NCBI GenBank assembly: GCA_030278955.1 | Contig: JAOANR010000011.1 | Coordinates: forward strand, 25,052,403-25,116,402 | Source of the DNA: Hygrophila difformis | Lineage: Eukaryota > Streptophyta > Magnoliopsida > Lamiales > Acanthaceae | Direction of reading: 5' to 3' | DNA length: 64,000 nucleotides | Shown here: positions 61,718-64,000 of the stretch, piece by piece | How the letters are laid out: each line of letters opens with the position of its first letter | How positions within the stretch are numbered: position 1 is the first letter of the stretch | Notes under the pieces: model-generated | Told to the model about the DNA's origin: nothing | Database searches by the model: none | Seen by the model: only the letters and a program-made list of their open reading frames with translations | Position numbers and translations under genes: made by a program

Positions 61718-64000
61718 GTAATACCCGTAAATTTTAGAATATAAAATAGGAATTAATCCAATGGGAAAGGAAGTTTTGTTTCCGAGGAACCGTAAACTCG
61801 GAAATGCACGGAGGTCAAAAGACGACGATTTAGAACCCGACGGACCGAAACCGACTGTCTTAAGATTTCAAACATGAAATCGAATTGAGTCGGAGTAAAT
61901 TTATGATGAGAAGCACAATCCGAAAATGACTCGGAAAATCGAGCGCGAAAACGTGGAAGGATGGAAGTCCGAAAGGGAGGAGGAGAAGACCCGACGGATC
62001 GGATCGCACGGACCCGCCCGGACCGCAGTCCAGGCGGGAGCCGCGCGCTGGCCGGGTGGGGTTTGGCCCTTCAGCGCGCCAACCCCGCGTGGGTCCCCAG
62101 ATTCGTGCAAATGACACGTTTTCGGCGATTTCTTGCCATAATTCGACCCCCCGACTATGGAAAGAAGATTTTGGACGGGGGAAAGATTTTAGGGACGAAT
62201 TAGGGCTGCCTCCCCCACCCTTTCATCAGTCACCAAGCCCCTCTTCACTCCCAAACTCTCCCAAAGCCAAAACACCTTTCCGACGCACTTCCGACGAACT
62301 TCCGGTGACCTTCCGACGACCAACGACGACCGTAGAGGCGTGTAGATCAAGGATCACAGTCCTTAGATCATTGGTAAGTAGTATCTCAGGTTCTCAATCT
62401 CGTTTTTCCTCTCAAATCCCCAATCTAACTCTTGAATCGTTGATTGCAAATACGTTCGTGGCCAAAGTCGGGAACTTTGCGTTTCGTAGATCCGTTCGTA
62501 GGATTTTGGACAAGCCGAGCGACCCTAGGACGACTCAAGAACACAATCACTGTAAGTTGAGCCTTCCATATCAATACGGGTGGTTTAGGGGCGTCCGATA
62601 TAGTCGTAATGTAATGAAACGTAAAAACCGAAATTAAAAACCCCAACACGCACAGTTTCTGAAATCGGCCTAAAACTCATATTTCGAGGATTCAATCCGA
62701 GAAACTCAAAACTAGACTTTTAATCCTAACACATAAATCTAGGTCATGTGAAAATTTCAGACATTTTCATTAAAGTTTGCTATTTCAAATCGCACCGGAC
62801 ATAAACTGTTTTACTAGGACTATTTCGAAAACTGACAGTGATCATATTCGAACTTGATGAGCATGTTTCTATATTTTCTAGTCCGATTTGATCCTTGCAA
62901 TCTAAATAAAAGTTGCAGGTAATCACGTCTAGTATGTGCATATAAAATTTCAGAATTTTTGGAGTCCATTTGATATGTTAAAAAGTCGAAACTTTGAACT
63001 GTGTCAAACCTGAGTCCGGACAGAATTCTGCTTGCGTAATAAACACGATTTTTGACATGTTTCCTCAACTTATTTCGAGAAAGTTAAAACACGAAAGTTG
63101 TTTGTTAGGATGTTTTTAATATACTATGAAGATTTCAGATTTTTTGGACTTGAAATGAATTTTTAAATTAAAAAGGCGTAAACTGTGACGCCGAGAGACT
63201 TTTAAATCGAGAGATTTTGAAATTTCGTAACAAACGATAAAAGACTTGAAATATGATACATCTATACTTTTGAAAAACCCCGATACATTAAATTGAAACG
63301 ATACATGAGATACTTTGGTGGAGGGTGAGTGCTCTGCAGGGTGCCCCTCTAGCCTTTCTCTTCGGGCCTATAATGGACGAGAGAATTTAGATGAGATATT
63401 ACGCCAATCGGCGGGAGATACATGGCCTACTCTCTCGGGATTGTCCGCATGGATTTCCCGAGGCTCCGGAGTGTTACTGGGTATGGCAGATACGGCTGCG
63501 GCCGCCGGATCACCGGCTATACAAGATACTTACGACGGCTGCGGCCGCCGGATCATCGGCTATACAAAATATTGAGAAATGGTTATGTAACGGGGAAATA
63601 AAAGATGTAATATTTTTAAGTATTTATTCATTTATGCATGTCTTAAAATTATGCATTTAAATTATGTCTTAAAATTTCATATCATGATTAAATTGTTATT
63701 GTGGATTAAATGCATGTTCAAGTACACAATTAAATTATTATTCTTTTAAATTCGTAAATGCATGTTTAGGAGTGAAATTTTAATTATCTAATTAAATCCC
63801 TTTATTGCTATGTTAGGATCGACTTACTCAGTATTTTATATACTGATAAAATTGTTGTTTTCTCTTTTCTTTTCAGAGTATGGAGATAATGCATGAGCAT
63901 ATGCATTGGGGGAGAAAAACTTTAAAACTTTATTTTTAGCGCTTTTATTGACACTTGCATATCGGGCCTGTATAACCCGAGTTTTGGCCATGTCGGCCCC
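61718..64000 (+). mobile_element. Gypsy LTR, truncated by window end
   Basis: Starts TGTAATACCCG and shares its last part with the solo LTR 24871-27928 (hairpin, TTTTCTTTTCAG/AGTATG, GCATTGGG, GGGCCTGT.TAACCCG, TTTTGGCCATGTCGGCCC), so about 250 bp should remain outside. It contains a GC-rich patch (61985-62100), a possible donor (CTGTAAGTTG, about 62549), two copies of a ~53-bp repeat with GCGGCCGC (63490-63575) and a hairpin (63829-63845). Confidence 0.8.
63485..63578. repeat. Two-copy GC-rich minisatellite
   Basis: The unit ACGGCTGCGGCCGCCGGATC followed by A(C/T)CGGCTATACAA(G/A)ATA occurs twice, sharply GC-rich against its AT-rich surroundings. Confidence 0.85.

Noticed and set aside
62056..62637. 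193-codon ORF in the last LTR as a host gene
   Set aside because: Lies wholly within an LTR, spans the GC-rich patch, is Ser/Pro/Arg-rich without a domain, and is not kept in the related LTR.

Overview
The window looks like heterochromatic nuclear DNA from a flowering plant, most likely a eudicot. It is AT-rich, holds decayed copies of intron-bearing plant genes (mitochondrial-type SHMT, lysyl-tRNA synthetase, IWS1, an auxin response factor), and more than 40 kb of it is nested Ty3/gypsy-type LTR retroelements with Met-initiator primer-binding sites. I see no complete host gene, no tRNA or rRNA gene, no CRISPR array and no bacterial-style operon. The species cannot be named from the sequence.

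Region 1 (1-17350) is a graveyard of gene pieces. It holds four SHMT exons (+ strand), then on the - strand two IWS1 exons, about eight lysyl-tRNA synthetase exons with stops and a frameshift, one ankyrin-repeat exon, four exons of an unrecognised conserved coiled-coil protein and the first exon of an ARF. A decayed hAT transposase (+) follows. The IWS1 and LysRS pieces lie between two inverted copies of a short repeat (1194-1370 and 6671-6826).

Region 2 (17375-38360) is a stack of gypsy elements. An old minus-strand element H (3' LTR 19935-22418, integrase/chromodomain remnant) was split inside its chromodomain by element N (22608-36482, 5-bp duplication GAAGT). N's 3' LTR was in turn hit by a solo LTR (24871-27928). 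N keeps only the 3' part of pol, and also carries a GC-rich ANTISENSE gene with a Transposase_32-like ('putative plant transposon protein') domain and a small sense coiled-coil ORF. A hAT-like end closes the region.

Region 3 (38365-61717) is a third minus-strand gypsy element G (3' LTR, protease, zinc knuckle and gag remnants). Its gag is split by an 18.6-kb array (42388-60957) of a non-autonomous LTR retroelement family. Three internal regions (X minus, Y plus, Z minus) and five LTRs (four complete, one truncated) are present. The family's single long ORF joins a degenerate retropepsin-like segment to about 500 residues of unknown sequence, lacks RT, RNase H and integrase, and reads on through the polypurine tract into the LTR. 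The array looks like a head-to-tail tandem with shared LTRs whose middle unit was inverted. A solo gypsy LTR (56017-58552, duplication ATAAA) sits in copy Z.

Region 4 (61718-64000) is the start of another LTR, cut by the window end.

The gypsy LTR families here share a small architecture: a GC-rich patch, a family-private minisatellite, and, a few hundred bases further in the transcript sense, a hairpin whose stem shows compensatory changes between families. The non-autonomous family and the antisense gene in N are the most likely undescribed systems.
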